Positions 28,178 through 38,305 are shown, counted from the stretch's first letter. The stretch is 64,000 nucleotides of DNA from JACKJP01 sp050249695 (GCA_050249695.1 JBFWQA010000001.1:310001-374000), one strand, 5' to 3'. Made by a program: numbers and translations. Notes: generated by a model from the sequence alone, not told the origin.

Positions 28178-29545
28178 ATGAGCGTCACCGTCCGTTTCGC
28201 GCCCTCGCCGACAGGGAAAATCCATGTTGGAAACCTGCGCACCGCGCTCTTCAACTGGCTGTTCGCAAGGAAGCATGGCGGCCGTTTCATCCTGCGTCTC
28301 GACGACACTGACAAGGCCCGCTCCACCGAGGCCTTCGCAAACGGTATCATCGCCGATCTCGCCTGGATCGGCATCGAGCCGGATGCGATTTTCCGCCAGT
28401 CGGCGCGCTTTGATCGCTACGAGGCGGCCGCGCAAAAGCTCATTGAAAACAAGCGACTCTATCCCGCCTTTGAATCTCCTGAAGAGCTTGAAAGGCGCCG
28501 GAAAAGGCAGCTGGGCCGCGGCCTGCCGCCGGTTTACGACCGAGCCGCCCTGAAACTGACCGGGGACGAACGCGCCGCGCTGGCGGCGGAGGGCAAGACG
28601 CCGCACTGGCGCTTCCTGCTGAACAACTTCGACTCCGATCCCTTCCAGCCCCGCGCGACCACGGTCAAGTTCGAGGATTTGTGCAGGGGCGAGCAGGCGG
28701 TCGATCTTGCCGCCGTGTCGGATCCGGTCCTGCGCAGGGCCGACGGCGCCTGGCTCTACACACTGCCTTCGGTGGTCGATGATATCGACATGGGCGTGAC
28801 CCATGTCATCCGCGGCGAGGATCACGTGACGAATGCAGGCGTGCAGATCGACATCTTCCACGCGCTCGGCGCCGGGGCGCCCGTCTTCGCCCATCACAAC
28901 CTTCTGGCCGATACGTCGGGGCAGGGACTGTCGAAACGTCTCGGCGCGCTCTCGGTCGAGGGGCTGCGCGATGCCGGATATGAGCCGATGGCGGTGGCCG
29001 CCATCGCCGTGCTGATCGGCACCAGCCTGCCGGTGGAACCGGTCGCAAGTCTCGACGATCTTGCCGCCCGGTTTGACCTTTCGCTCGTATCGCGTACGCC
29101 GGCGCGCTTCGACGAAGCGGAGTTGCGGGGCCTCAACATGAAGACGCTGGCGCGGACGGAATACGCCGAGGTCGGCGATCGCCTGGCCGGTCTCGGCGTC
29201 GGCGGCGGCGAAGCCTTCTGGCTGGCCGTGCGGGGCAATCTGGAGGTGCTGCGCGAGGCGGCGGACTGGTGGCAGGTGGTCGACGGTCCCGTGACGCCCG
29301 TCATCGAGGACGAAGCGCTGGCCGGCGAGGCGCTGAAGCTGCTGCCGCCCGAACCCTGGGATCATGACACCTGGAGCCGCTGGACCGGGGCGGTGAAGCA
29401 GGCGACCGGCAAGGGCGGCAAGGCGTTGTTCCACCCGCTCCGTCTGGCGATCACGGCGCGCCCTTCCGGCCCGGAGCTGCGTCAGCTTCTGCCGCTGATC
29501 GGGCGTAAACGTATTTCGGACCGACTATCCGGACATCGCGCCTGA
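28178..29545 (+). CDS. gltX: Glutamate--tRNA ligase
   Basis: A class I aminoacyl-tRNA synthetase of 455 residues. The HIGH-type motif is in [16 protein letters not shown], and the KMSKS-type motif is [11 protein letters not shown]. Alphaproteobacteria usually carry two GltX paralogues; the second would lie outside the window, so which tRNA (Glu or Gln) this one charges is open. The ATG at 28178 is chosen because homology starts at [10 protein letters not shown]; another ATG at 28157 would overlap nadE by 14 bp. Its 3' end overlaps the convergent DUF2865 gene by 95 bp. Confidence 0.95.
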   Translation: MSVTVRFAPSPTGKIHVGNLRTALFNWLFARKHGGRFILRLDDTDKARSTEAFANGIIADLAWIGIEPDAIFRQSARFDRYEAAAQKLIENKRLYPAFESPEELERRRKRQLGRGLPPVYDRAALKLTGDERAALAAEGKTPHWRFLLNNFDSDPFQPRATTVKFEDLCRGEQAVDLAAVSDPVLRRADGAWLYTLPSVVDDIDMGVTHVIRGEDHVTNAGVQIDIFHALGAGAPVFAHHNLLADTSGQGLSKRLGALSVEGLRDAGYEPMAVAAIAVLIGTSLPVEPVASLDDLAARFDLSLVSRTPARFDEAELRGLNMKTLARTEYAEVGDRLAGLGVGGGEAFWLAVRGNLEVLREAADWWQVVDGPVTPVIEDEALAGEALKLLPPEPWDHDTWSRWTGAVKQATGKGGKALFHPLRLAITARPSGPELRQLLPLIGRKRISDRLSGHRA

Positions 29546-30575
29546 CCGTCCGGTCCGTGCCGCTTGAGATCAGCGCCACCGGCTCGGCCTTGGTGTATGG
29601 ATTTTCGAACAGGCCGATATCGAAGGGTTTGGGCCGCCCCTCGGGCATGGGTACCTCGCTGTGCGCCGTCTTGTAGCGCTGCGGAAAGAGCGTGAGCGAG
29701 ATACGGTCCTTCGCCGGGCCTGAGGCGGTCTGCAGCTGATAGTTCGGGCAGCCGCAATCTTCCACGAACTTGCTGCGGAACAGGAACGCGTTTTCCAGAT
29801 TGGTATAGGGCTCGCCCTGCGGCGTTGACGCCTGTTCAAGGGTGCCGCCCGGCCGCTTGTAGGCATAAAGGCCGACGTCGCCGCCGGGGCAGCTTGCCTG
29901 GCATACGGCTTCGTCGGACGTGAAGTTTCCGGGAATGGTGGAGAAACTCACCGGCCAGAAGAATCCGTCGCATTTGCGCACGCACACCGTCCGGTAGGTG
30001 CCCATGTCGGGGGCTTCGCTCTGTGGCACGTAGCGGTCTCCATAGCCCCCGAACAGGCTTCCGAACAGGCCGCGGCCGCGCTGCTCGTTACCGGGCAGGA
30101 AGCGCGCATATTGCGGCCCGCAGCCATTGACGGCCAATTCCGTCAGCAGTCGTCCGCGCTCGCGGTCCGTGTCCATGCCCTGGTCATAGCCGTCGCGCCC
30201 GCCGGTCGTGCCGGCGAGCTGGCGCTGCAGCATGTCGAGATTGCGCTGCATGTCACCGAGCGCGATGTCGAATTGCCGGCAGGCGGCGGGCCTTGCCGGC
30301 TGAAAGAAGAAACCGCCCCGCTGCAGACATCCCATGCGCCGGGCATCGGCCTCGGTCTGGCGGATGGCGCCGGCCTGCTTGCGGATCGCGTCTTCCAGCC
30401 GTCGGGCCTGCGTGGGAAGCCCGCGTTGCGGCCGGGTCAGCGCGACCAGTTCGTTTTCCAGCTGATTGCAGACGGGCGGGCGGACCTGCGCGGATGCGGG
30501 CGCCGCCCAGATCGCGGGCAGAACCGGCAGGAGGCAAGCAACAAGCCAAAGCAAACGCATGAACATGACTGACAC
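29451..30575 (-). CDS. DUF2865 periplasmic protein
   Basis: A 374-residue exported protein of the DUF2865 family, found mainly in Hyphomicrobiales. Residues 1 to about 29 are a signal peptide ([16 protein letters not shown]). A helical section (40-125) is followed by the diagnostic block [20 protein letters not shown] at about 194-213 and [20 protein letters not shown]. Many cysteines suggest periplasmic disulfides. The function is unknown. The last 95 bp are antisense to the end of gltX. Confidence 0.9.
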   Translation of the reverse strand: MSVMFMRLLWLVACLLPVLPAIWAAPASAQVRPPVCNQLENELVALTRPQRGLPTQARRLEDAIRKQAGAIRQTEADARRMGCLQRGGFFFQPARPAACRQFDIALGDMQRNLDMLQRQLAGTTGGRDGYDQGMDTDRERGRLLTELAVNGCGPQYARFLPGNEQRGRGLFGSLFGGYGDRYVPQSEAPDMGTYRTVCVRKCDGFFWPVSFSTIPGNFTSDEAVCQASCPGGDVGLYAYKRPGGTLEQASTPQGEPYTNLENAFLFRSKFVEDCGCPNYQLQTASGPAKDRISLTLFPQRYKTAHSEVPMPEGRPKPFDIGLFENPYTKAEPVALISSGTDRTVRRDVRIVGPKYVYARSAAEADAAPGRKGAP

Positions 30576-30642
30576 CAGAACCCGTTTTTCACCCTAGAGC
30601 AAAATCATAAAGCGGTGAAATTCGGGCGGATGTCCGGCAGGG

Positions 30643-31008
30643 TCAGCCGGCGATACCGCGCAAACGGTCGGGCAGGGCGGCGATTTCGGCACGCCCCAGC
30701 CACGCGCGCGCGGCGGCGGCGAGCAGTATGATCGACGCCATGATCATCATCGGCCATTCGGCGAAGACCATATGCGTCCCCACAGCGCCGATCATCAAAA
30801 GTGCCAGGCATGCGGCCGCCAGCGCCTTGAGCGGCTTCACGAAAAGGCCGATGGCGCCCGCGACTTCCAGCACCCCCGTCAGATACATGAAGGCCGGAGG
30901 ATAGCCCCAGCGCTCGAAGGCGCGCACCTCGAAATCCAGCCCGGCGAGCTTGGCGCCGCCGGAAAACAGAAAAATGGCCGCAAGGCAGTAGGTCAGAATT
31001 CTTTGCAT
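30643..31008 (-). CDS. DoxX-family membrane protein
   Basis: A 121-residue protein with four hydrophobic segments, matching the DoxX/DoxD-like family. The conserved pattern is ILTYCLAAIFLFSGGAKLAG at the start and VLEVAGAIGLFV in the second helix. The biochemical role in proteobacteria is mostly unproven; some members act in redox or sulfur metabolism. It sits in its own unit, divergent from creA. Confidence 0.85.
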   Translation of the reverse strand: MQRILTYCLAAIFLFSGGAKLAGLDFEVRAFERWGYPPAFMYLTGVLEVAGAIGLFVKPLKALAAACLALLMIGAVGTHMVFAEWPMMIMASIILLAAAARAWLGRAEIAALPDRLRGIAG

Positions 31009-31137
31009 CGTCTCGCCGCCTCATGCGTTGCATTGCCCTGGTGGCATCATAGCCGCGGGATGGACACTCGAAAAAGTGGGTTCTGCGGCCTATTTATGTG
31101 CAGCCACGCCTTTGACCGCGCCTGAAAGGATCACGTC

Positions 31138-31644
31138 ATGCTGCGCCGCGCCGCCCTTGTCGTCTTCGCCGCTCTCTTCGCCCTCGCCGCGCAGGCGGCC
31201 GAGGAACCGGACCTCATCTTCAAGAAATCGACGGTCTGGAAGTTTTTGACCCCCGATCACAAGCTTGCGACCTATGGGATCGACGACCCCGTGGTGGAGG
31301 GCGTTGCCTGCCACTTCACGGTGCCCGAGAAGGGCGGCGTTTCAGGCATGTTCGGCGTTGCAGAGGAACTGTCCACCGTCTCGCTCGCCTGCCGGCAGAT
31401 AGGGCCGGTCGTCTTCAAGGAGAAATTCGAGCAGGGGGCGGAGATGTACCGCCAGTCGCGCTCGCTGTTCTTCAAGAAGATGCAGGTCGTGCGCGGCTGC
31501 GACGCCAAGCGCAACGTCCTCGTCTACCTGGTCTACACCGACAAGGTCATCGAGGGGTCTCCGGAAAACTCCACTTCGACGGTGCCGATCATGCCATGGG
31601 GCGGTTCCGATGCGCCCAGATGCGCTGACTGGCTGGAGGAATAG
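31138..31644 (+). CDS. creA: CreA-family periplasmic protein
   Basis: A 168-residue exported protein. Residues 1-21 are a signal peptide (ALFALAAQAA). The body matches CreA: EEPDLIFKKSTVWKFLTPDHKL at 22-43, YGIDDPVVEGVACHFT and SLACRQIGP, ending in a proline- and tryptophan-rich tail. The cysteine pairs probably form disulfides. CreA is widespread, but its function is not known. The metallopeptidase gene follows 11 bp later. Confidence 0.92.
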   Translation: MLRRAALVVFAALFALAAQAAEEPDLIFKKSTVWKFLTPDHKLATYGIDDPVVEGVACHFTVPEKGGVSGMFGVAEELSTVSLACRQIGPVVFKEKFEQGAEMYRQSRSLFFKKMQVVRGCDAKRNVLVYLVYTDKVIEGSPENSTSTVPIMPWGGSDAPRCADWLEE

Positions 31645-31655
31645 GTTTCAGGTCC

Positions 31656-32705
31656 ATGCGGCGTTTTCTGTGTCCGGACTGCGGCAACGAGGTCTATTTC
31701 GACAACCTCGCCTGCGTCGCCTGCCAGACGGCTCTTGGATACCGGCCTGAGGCCGGGATTATGTCCCGAGCCGGCGACGGCGGCGCGCGGCCCTGCGCCA
31801 ACCGGCAGCAGATCGGTTGCAACTGGGTGCTGGAACACGCCGACCCGTCCGGGCTATGCATGTCCTGCAGCCTGACAACGACGATCCCGGATCTGTCGGT
31901 AGCTGGCAATGTCGAGCGCTGGGCGCGGCTCGAGCGGGCCAAGAGGCGGCTGGTCTATTCGATCCTCGGCTTCGGCCTGCCGCTCCCGGCGGCGCAGCCG
32001 GACAATCGGGAAACGCTCCGCTTCGACTTCAAGGGCGACGCCATAACGCGGGACGGCAAGACGGAGCGCGTTCTGACCGGCCACGACAACGGCCTCATCA
32101 CCCTGAACATCGCCGAGGCCGACGATGCCGTGCGCGAGAAGAACCGCGTGGCGCTGCATGAGCCGTACCGCACCCTGGTCGGCCATTTCCGCCACGAGGT
32201 CGGGCACTATTACTGGGATCGCCTCGTCGCGGACAGGGAGCGCAGCGAGGCCTTCCGATGGGCCTTCGGGGACGAGCGCGCCGACTATGGCGAGGCGCTG
32301 GAAAGACACTACGAGCAGGGCGCGCCGGCCGACTGGCCCCAGCGCTTCATCAGCCACTACGCATCGTCACACCCGTGGGAGGACTTCGCCGAGACATGGG
32401 CGCATTATTTCCACATCGTCGACGCGCTCGAAACCGCGGCCGCCTACGAATTGCCCACCCTTCTTGCCGAGCTCGATTTCGGGGAATTTCCCTCACCCTA
32501 TCGCGGGACGCCCTTTCACGTGCTGCTCAAGGGGTGGATACCCGTAACCGTCGCGATGAACGAAATGAACCGCTCCGTCGGTCAGCCGGATTTCTATCCC
32601 TTCGTGCTCACCAACGGCATCGCCGCAAAGCTTGCCTTCGTCCACGCGCTGATCCAGGACGAACTGCTGCCCGCGCCCGATGGCGGCGGAACGGAGAACC
32701 GATGA
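31656..32705 (+). CDS. Zinc-ribbon putative metallopeptidase
   Basis: A 349-residue protein. The N-terminus is a zinc-ribbon-like cysteine array (CPDCGNEVYFDNLACVAC at 5-22), followed by a second Cys cluster near 48-74 (CANR, GCNW, GLCMSC). The catalytic HExxH motif is in HFRHEVGHYYWDRL at about 173-186, with DFAETWAHYFH further on as the likely third-ligand region. This is the layout of the putative zinc-binding metallopeptidase family (Peptidase_Mx type). The substrate is unknown. Its stop overlaps the HAD gene start by 4 bp. Confidence 0.85.
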   Translation: MRRFLCPDCGNEVYFDNLACVACQTALGYRPEAGIMSRAGDGGARPCANRQQIGCNWVLEHADPSGLCMSCSLTTTIPDLSVAGNVERWARLERAKRRLVYSILGFGLPLPAAQPDNRETLRFDFKGDAITRDGKTERVLTGHDNGLITLNIAEADDAVREKNRVALHEPYRTLVGHFRHEVGHYYWDRLVADRERSEAFRWAFGDERADYGEALERHYEQGAPADWPQRFISHYASSHPWEDFAETWAHYFHIVDALETAAAYELPTLLAELDFGEFPSPYRGTPFHVLLKGWIPVTVAMNEMNRSVGQPDFYPFVLTNGIAAKLAFVHALIQDELLPAPDGGGTENR

Positions 32706-33364
32706 GCCAGATCCGGTCGATCGTTTTCGACGTCGGTCACGTGCTGATCGACTGGCAGCCGGTCGCGTTCTTCCGAACGCTGATCGCGGATCCCGAGCGG
32801 CACGCCTTTTTCGCGCGTGAGGTCGTGCCGCTGTCTTGGCATAGCGAGCAGGATCGCGGCCGCCCGATCGCGCAGGCGGTGGCCGAACGTCAGGCCGAAT
32901 TTCCCGACTTCGCGGCCGAGATCGCCGCCTATTACGACCGCTGGCTGGAGACGATTCCGGGCGCGATCGACGGCATGCCCGAGTTGATTCAGGATCTCCG
33001 CGCATCGGGATATCCGATTCACGCCATTACCAATTTCTCCGCCGAGCTCTGGCCGATGACAGTTGAGGCCTATCCGTTTCTGGGGGCGTTCGACACGGCG
33101 GTGGTTTCCGGCGAGGTGCGGCTGATCAAGCCCGATCCGGCGATCTATCGCGTGCTGCTGGAACGCACCGCCCATCGGGCCGGGGAGTGCGTCTTCATCG
33201 ACGACAGGCAGGCCAATATCGACGCCGCCGCCGCGCTCGGCTTCGACGCGATCCGTTTCACCGGTGAGCCTGAGCTGCGCCGCGAACTGGCCGGGCGCGG
33301 CTTGCTGCCCCCGTCAAAAAGGCTTGACGGGCGCGTGCGAACGGATCAAAAGTCCGCGCCATGA
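32702..33364 (+). CDS. HAD-superfamily hydrolase
   Basis: A 220-residue phosphatase-like or dehalogenase-like protein of HAD subfamily IA. Motif I is IVFDVGHVLIDW; the second acidic residue is replaced by Gly-His (DVGHV), as in the YihX / haloacid dehalogenase-like branch. Motif III is LIKPDPAIYRVLL and motif IV FIDDRQANIDAA. It is translationally coupled to the metallopeptidase gene (ATGA overlap). The substrate cannot be named. Confidence 0.88.
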   Translation: MSQIRSIVFDVGHVLIDWQPVAFFRTLIADPERHAFFAREVVPLSWHSEQDRGRPIAQAVAERQAEFPDFAAEIAAYYDRWLETIPGAIDGMPELIQDLRASGYPIHAITNFSAELWPMTVEAYPFLGAFDTAVVSGEVRLIKPDPAIYRVLLERTAHRAGECVFIDDRQANIDAAAALGFDAIRFTGEPELRRELAGRGLLPPSKRLDGRVRTDQKSAP

Positions 33365-33487
33365 CGAAACGCAACGTTTGCATTTGCCGGATTATTATCA
33401 GCTAGCGACATCGCTGGCCCGGCCGTTCTCGTCTCGATTTCCGACCCTGACAAGAAACGCCCTGGCCGGCAGGCCGAGGGGAATCTT

Positions 33488-34867
33488 TTGTCTTTGCAGC
33501 TCTACAACACGCTGACGCGCCGGAAGGATGTCTTCCGACCGATCGATCCGCAGAACGTGCGCATGTATGTCTGCGGCCCGACGGTCTACGACTATGCCCA
33601 TATCGGCAATGCCCGGCCCGCGATCGTCTTCGACCTTTTGTTCCGGCTGCTGCGCCACGTCTATGGCGAGGCCCATGTCGCCTATGTCCGCAACATCACC
33701 GATGTCGACGACAAGATAAACGCCCGCGCCGCCGAGGAGGGCGTTTCCATCCGCGACCTGACCGAGCGGACGGCGGCTCAGTATCATGCGGATCTGAAGG
33801 CGCTAAACTGCCTGCCGCCGACGATCGAACCGCGCGCGACCGAACATATCGGCCAGATGAAGCGGATGATCGAGACGCTGGTGGAGAAGGGCTGCGCCTA
33901 TGTGGCGGAAGATCACGTCCTCTTTGCCGTCGCCTCGATGAAGGATTACGGCAGGCTGTCCGGCCGCTCGCTCGATGAGATGCTCGCCGGCGCGCGGGTC
34001 GAGGTCGCGCCCTATAAGCGCGACGCGATGGATTTCGTGCTGTGGAAGCCGTCGAAGCCCGCCGAGCCGGGCTGGGACAGCCCCTGCGGCATCAAGGTGC
34101 AGGGCCGCCCGGGCTGGCATATCGAGTGCTCGGCCATGTCGGAGGCCCATCTCGGCAAGACGTTCGATATTCATGGCGGCGGCATCGACCTGACCTTCCC
34201 CCATCACGAGAACGAGCTTGCGCAATCGCGCTGCGCGCACGGCACGGACGTGATGGCCAATGTCTGGATGCACAACGGCTTCCTGCAGGTTGAAGGCCGC
34301 AAGATGTCGAAGTCCGAGGGCAATTTCGTGACAATCCATGAGCTTCTGGAGACTGAAACCTTTGGGGGCCGCAAATGGTCGGGCGACGTGCTGCGCCTGG
34401 CGATGCTGATGACGCACTATCGCGAGCCGATCGATTTCAGCGTTCGCAAGCTTGAACAGGCAGAGGCGACCTTGGGGGGCTGGCGGCGTACGCTGAGCGA
34501 GTTCGAGGGCGTTACCCCCGATCTGTCCGGCCGTTTCGTCGAAATCCTGTCCGACGATCTGAACACGCCGCAGGCGATAACCTGGATGCACGAATGTGCC
34601 GGCAGCGCTAGGGGCGAGGAGGGCGCGGCCGCTGCTGGCGGTCTGTTGGCGGCAGGTGACCTGCTCGGCATCGGACTGCGCGTAAGCAACGAAATCTCGG
34701 ATGCGGCGCGAAAGCTCGTGGAGGAGCGCCTCACGTTCATCCGGGAGAAGAACTGGGCGGAGGCGGACCGCATCCGCGACGCGTTGCGCGAACAGGGCAT
34801 CCAGCTCAAGGACGGAAAAGATCCCGCGACGGGCGAACGGGTGACAACCTGGGAGGTGCTGCGGTGA
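33488..34867 (+). CDS. cysS: Cysteine--tRNA ligase
   Basis: A 459-residue class I synthetase. The zinc-site Cys lies in [16 protein letters not shown], which also holds the HIGH motif. A second zinc Cys-His region is [12 protein letters not shown] and HHENELAQS, and KMSKS reads [11 protein letters not shown]. The start is a TTG at 33488 with GAGGGGAA about 5 bases upstream; no suitable ATG exists before the conserved LQLYNTLTR segment. It is a single gene in the sense that the next gene starts 72 bp later. Confidence 0.95.
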   Translation: MSLQLYNTLTRRKDVFRPIDPQNVRMYVCGPTVYDYAHIGNARPAIVFDLLFRLLRHVYGEAHVAYVRNITDVDDKINARAAEEGVSIRDLTERTAAQYHADLKALNCLPPTIEPRATEHIGQMKRMIETLVEKGCAYVAEDHVLFAVASMKDYGRLSGRSLDEMLAGARVEVAPYKRDAMDFVLWKPSKPAEPGWDSPCGIKVQGRPGWHIECSAMSEAHLGKTFDIHGGGIDLTFPHHENELAQSRCAHGTDVMANVWMHNGFLQVEGRKMSKSEGNFVTIHELLETETFGGRKWSGDVLRLAMLMTHYREPIDFSVRKLEQAEATLGGWRRTLSEFEGVTPDLSGRFVEILSDDLNTPQAITWMHECAGSARGEEGAAAAGGLLAAGDLLGIGLRVSNEISDAARKLVEERLTFIREKNWAEADRIRDALREQGIQLKDGKDPATGERVTTWEVLR

Positions 34868-34939
34868 TGCCGGCCGTCTCATTCAGGCCGCAGCGTTGCG
34901 CGAAGATGCGGGCATTGCGATCCGCATGGAGGCCACGCC

Positions 34940-35440
34940 ATGACTGAAGCCTTTCTGATCCGCCCTCTCGAGGCGGCCGATCTCGGCCGTGTCTCGACCA
35001 TTTACAAGACGTCGATCGAGCAGCTTGCCAGCGGATATTATGATGCGGAGCAGCGGGCGGCGTGGAAGGCTGCTTCCGAGAACGAGCTCGATTTTGCCAG
35101 CCGTCTCAAGGCCGGCATGGTTCTGGTGGCGACACACGAAAGAGTGGTGGGGTTCGCCTCGCTGCTCGGCAGGAACGAACTCGACATGCTCTATGTCGAC
35201 CCGCTGTTCGCCCGGCGCGGCGCGGCGACCATGCTCTGCGAGACGATCGAAACGATCGCGCATGTCCGGGGCGCCGATCTGCTGACCGCCGAGGTCAGCG
35301 ATGCCGCGACCGGGTTCTTCCTGAAGCGCGGCTTCATCGTCGGCGAGCGCAGGCTCGTGACGCGAAAGGGAGCGAAGCTTGCCCGGACCTCCATGCGCAA
35401 AGTTCTCGGGCAGAAGGGTTTGGCAGGGGGGATTGCATGA
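34940..35440 (+). CDS. GNAT-family N-acetyltransferase
   Basis: A 166-residue acetyl-CoA-dependent transferase. The signature region is ELDMLYVDPLFARRGAATMLCETIE (motif A, acetyl-CoA binding, with R/Q-x-x-G-x-G/A reduced to RRGAA). It resembles the YafP-like group of small acetyltransferases, with a C-terminal ATGFFLKRGFIV motif. GGAGG stands before the ATG. Its stop overlaps the start of a 43-codon membrane gene. Confidence 0.88.
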   Translation: MTEAFLIRPLEAADLGRVSTIYKTSIEQLASGYYDAEQRAAWKAASENELDFASRLKAGMVLVATHERVVGFASLLGRNELDMLYVDPLFARRGAATMLCETIETIAHVRGADLLTAEVSDAATGFFLKRGFIVGERRLVTRKGAKLARTSMRKVLGQKGLAGGIA

Positions 35441-35568
35441 GCGAGAGAAAGAGAAGCTGGCACGACGACGTGCCGTTTCCGCGGCGCTGGATTGCCTATG
35501 CGGTGATCAAGGTTGCCGTGTTGGCGCTGGCCGTCTGGCTGGCGCTGCATTGGTACGGGCTCGTCTGA
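35437..35568 (+). CDS. Tiny single-helix membrane protein, coupled to the acetyltransferase
   Basis: A 43-residue ORF starting inside the acetyltransferase stop (ATGA, 4-bp overlap). The first 17 residues are polar and basic (MSERKRSWHDDVPFPRR), then one hydrophobic segment of about 22 residues follows (WIAYAVIKVAVLALAVWLAL) and a short HWYGLV tail. Positive-inside charges suggest the N-terminus is cytoplasmic. I do not recognise the family. The 4-bp coupling and the clean helix make it likely to be real. Confidence 0.65.
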   Translation: MSERKRSWHDDVPFPRRWIAYAVIKVAVLALAVWLALHWYGLV

Positions 35569-35598
35569 GCAAGGCCGGGAAGGCGACGGAGATAGAAG

Positions 35599-37206
35599 AT
35601 GGCGAAGGAACGGCTTTATCTGTTCGATACGACGCTGCGCGACGGCGCGCAGACGCCGGGGATCGATTTCTCGCTCGAGGACAAGCTGCAGATCGTCGAT
35701 CTGCTGGAACGCCTCGGCATCGATTACGTCGAAGGCGGATATCCGGGCGCCAACCCGCTGGATACCGAATTCTTCTCCCGCCGCCGCACCCGGAAGGCGC
35801 GCTTCACCGCCTTCGGCATGGTCAAGAGGGCCGGGCGCTCGGCCGCCAACGATCCCGGCGTCGCCGCGCTCCTGTCCGCCAGCGCCGACGCTGTCTGCTA
35901 CGTTGCCAAATCCTGGGATTACCATGTCCGCGTGGCGCTCGGCTGCACCAACGAGGAGAACCTTGTTTCGATCTCCGAGTCGGTGGCCGCCGCGGTCGCC
36001 GCGGGCCGCGAGACGATGGTCGACTGCGAGCATTTCTTCGACGGGTTCAAGGCCAATCCCGATTATGCCCTGTCCTGTGCCAGGGCCGCTTATGACGCGG
36101 GCGCCCGCTGGGTCGTGCTGTGCGACACGAATGGCGGCACGCAACCGGCAGAGGTGCGCCGTATCGTCGAGGCCGTGGTGAAGGAAATCCCCGGCGATCA
36201 TATCGGCATCCACGCCCATAACGATACCGGGCAGGCCGTCGCCAATTCGCTTGCCGCCGTCGAGGCCGGCGCGCGCCAGATCCAGGGCACGCTCAACGGC
36301 ATCGGCGAGCGCTGCGGCAACGCCAACATGACGACCCTGATCCCGACGCTGGCGCTCAAATCCCATTATGCGGAGCGCTTCGAGACCGGCGTGAGCAGGG
36401 ACGCGCTCGCCGATATCTCGCATGTGAGCCACACATTCGACGAGCTGCTGAACCGCGCACCCGAACGGCAGGCACCCTATGTCGGCTCGTCCGCCTTTGC
36501 CACAAAGGCGGGCATCCACGCGTCGGCACTGCTCAAGGAGCCGGAAACCTATGAGCATGTGAAGCCCGAAAGCGTCGGCAACAGGCGCCGCGTGCTGGTC
36601 TCCGATCAGGCAGGAAAGTCCAATCTTCTCAGCGAGCTGCAGCGTCTGGGGCTTGAGGTGGATCGCAACGATTCCCGTCTCGACCGTCTGCTCGAACTGG
36701 TCAAGGAGCGCGAATCGCAAGGTTACGCCTACGAGGCGGCGGACGCGTCGTTCGAATTGCTGGCAAGGCGCACGCTCGGCACCGTCCCCGATTTCTTCCG
36801 GGTCGACAGTTTCCGCGTCATTGTGGAGCGCCGCTTCAACGCGGTCGGCGAGTTGGTGACGATCTCCGAAGCGGTGGTCAAGGTCACCGTTGACGGCGAG
36901 CAGATCATGTCGGTCGGGGAGGGCAACGGCCCGATCAACGCGCTCGATATCGCGCTCAGAAAGGACCTCGGCCGGTTCCAGAGCCGCATCGAGGATCTCG
37001 AGCTGGTCGACTTCAAGGTGCGTATCCTCAACGGCGGTACGGGGGCGGTGACCCGCGTGCTCATTGAAAGCCGCGACGGCGCGGGCAACCGCTGGTCGAC
37101 GGTGGGCGTCTCGCCCAACATCGTGGACGCCTCGTTCCAGGCGCTGATGGATTCGATTGTCTACCGTCTTGTGAAAAGCACTCAGAAGGCGCAGGCGGCC
37201 GAATAG
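35599..37206 (+). CDS. cimA: (R)-citramalate synthase
   Basis: A 535-residue homologue of 2-isopropylmalate synthase. CimA condenses pyruvate and acetyl-CoA to citramalate, giving a threonine-independent route to 2-oxobutyrate and isoleucine. The catalytic-domain motifs are LFDTTLRDGAQTPGIDFS and GIHAHNDTGQAVANS, with DTNGGT near 180. The C-terminal third is a LeuA-type allosteric domain (about 400-535). The citramalate label rests on the LeuA-subgroup sequence pattern (GAQTPG); isopropylmalate or homocitrate synthase is less likely. A hairpin follows the stop. Confidence 0.9.
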   Translation: MAKERLYLFDTTLRDGAQTPGIDFSLEDKLQIVDLLERLGIDYVEGGYPGANPLDTEFFSRRRTRKARFTAFGMVKRAGRSAANDPGVAALLSASADAVCYVAKSWDYHVRVALGCTNEENLVSISESVAAAVAAGRETMVDCEHFFDGFKANPDYALSCARAAYDAGARWVVLCDTNGGTQPAEVRRIVEAVVKEIPGDHIGIHAHNDTGQAVANSLAAVEAGARQIQGTLNGIGERCGNANMTTLIPTLALKSHYAERFETGVSRDALADISHVSHTFDELLNRAPERQAPYVGSSAFATKAGIHASALLKEPETYEHVKPESVGNRRRVLVSDQAGKSNLLSELQRLGLEVDRNDSRLDRLLELVKERESQGYAYEAADASFELLARRTLGTVPDFFRVDSFRVIVERRFNAVGELVTISEAVVKVTVDGEQIMSVGEGNGPINALDIALRKDLGRFQSRIEDLELVDFKVRILNGGTGAVTRVLIESRDGAGNRWSTVGVSPNIVDASFQALMDSIVYRLVKSTQKAQAAE

Positions 37207-37211
37207 GCCGA

Positions 37212-37231
37212 TTGCGGGGCATGCCCCGCAA
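37212..37231 (+). terminator. Hairpin after cimA
   Basis: A perfect palindrome with 9-base arms (TTGCGGGGC / GCCCCGCAA) just after the cimA stop. A smaller inverted repeat (AGTTG / CAACT) follows at 37235-37250. No clear T-run is present, so termination may need Rho. Confidence 0.55.
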
Positions 37232-37294
37232 ATCAGTTGTCTTTGCAACTGCCGCGCTTCATAAGGTGGGCACCAACCGCATCGGAAAGCCCCC

Positions 37295-38242
37295 ATGGCC
37301 CGCCCCCGCGTCGAGCACACAGATACACGCGCCGGATTCGTTCTTGCGCTCGTGGCGTATCTGTTCTGGGGGCTCATGCCCTTCTATATGAAAGCCGTCG
37401 CCCACATCCATGTCCTGGAGGTGCTGGCGCATCGCATCGTGTGGTCGGTGCCGATCGCCGCGATCGTGCTCCTGATCCTTCGCCGCGGTTCGGAGTTGAA
37501 GGCCGCGTTCCGTTCGCCCAGGACGCTCGGCATCGCGCTCGTCACCGCGGCGCTTGCCACCACCAACTGGGGCGTCTTCATCTATGCGGTCGGCGCCGAT
37601 CGTACGCTCGAAGCGGCGCTCGGCTACTATATCAACCCTCTTTTCTCGGTGTTTCTCGCGGCTGTCTTTCTGGGCGAGCGGCTCAGCCGCCTGCAGATGG
37701 TCGCCATAGCCCTTGCCGCATGCGCTGTCGCCCTTGTGACCTGGGACGCGGGCGGCCTGCCCTCGGTCGCCTTGCTCGGTGCCGGTTCCTGGGGCCTCTA
37801 CGCCCTGTCGCGCCGCGCCCTGACGATGGAGCCGAACCAGGCATTCACCCTGGAGATCCTGCTGATTTCCGTGCCGTGCATCGTTTTCATCGGCTACAGC
37901 TATTACGCCGGCACCAGCCATTTCGGTCCGACCGGCAGCGCCGATGTGGGGCTGCTCGTTCTCGGCGGGTTCGTGACCGCGGCGCCGCTGATGATCTATT
38001 GCAACGCCGCCCGGGGGCTGAAACTCTCGACCATCGGCATGATGCAGTACATAACGCCGACGATGGTCTTCCTGATTGCCGTCTTCATCTTCGGCGAGCC
38101 GTTGCCGCCCGCCCGCGCCATCGCCTTCGCCATCATCTGGGTCGCGCTTGCGCTATATTCGGTGTCCGTCTACGGCAATGCGCGCAGGCGCAGCCGCGAC
38201 AAGGCGGCGATCGCTTTGGAAAAGATTCCGGTCGCCGACTGA
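37295..38242 (+). CDS. rarD: RarD-type DMT transporter, copy 1
   Basis: A 315-residue ten-helix membrane protein of the RarD subgroup of the DMT superfamily (E. coli RarD is linked to chloramphenicol sensitivity). RarD features are YLFWGLMPFYMKAVAHIH near the N-terminus, the LGYYINPLFSVFLAAVFLGERLSRLQ block and YITPTMVFLIAVFIFGEP. It is followed 63 bp later by a close paralogue. The substrate is unknown. Confidence 0.9.
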   Translation: MARPRVEHTDTRAGFVLALVAYLFWGLMPFYMKAVAHIHVLEVLAHRIVWSVPIAAIVLLILRRGSELKAAFRSPRTLGIALVTAALATTNWGVFIYAVGADRTLEAALGYYINPLFSVFLAAVFLGERLSRLQMVAIALAACAVALVTWDAGGLPSVALLGAGSWGLYALSRRALTMEPNQAFTLEILLISVPCIVFIGYSYYAGTSHFGPTGSADVGLLVLGGFVTAAPLMIYCNAARGLKLSTIGMMQYITPTMVFLIAVFIFGEPLPPARAIAFAIIWVALALYSVSVYGNARRRSRDKAAIALEKIPVAD

Positions 38243-38305
38243 CGAGGATGGCGATGCGCCATCGGCCGCGGCTTACCGGCATGTGAAACTGGAGATCGCG
38301 GGACA

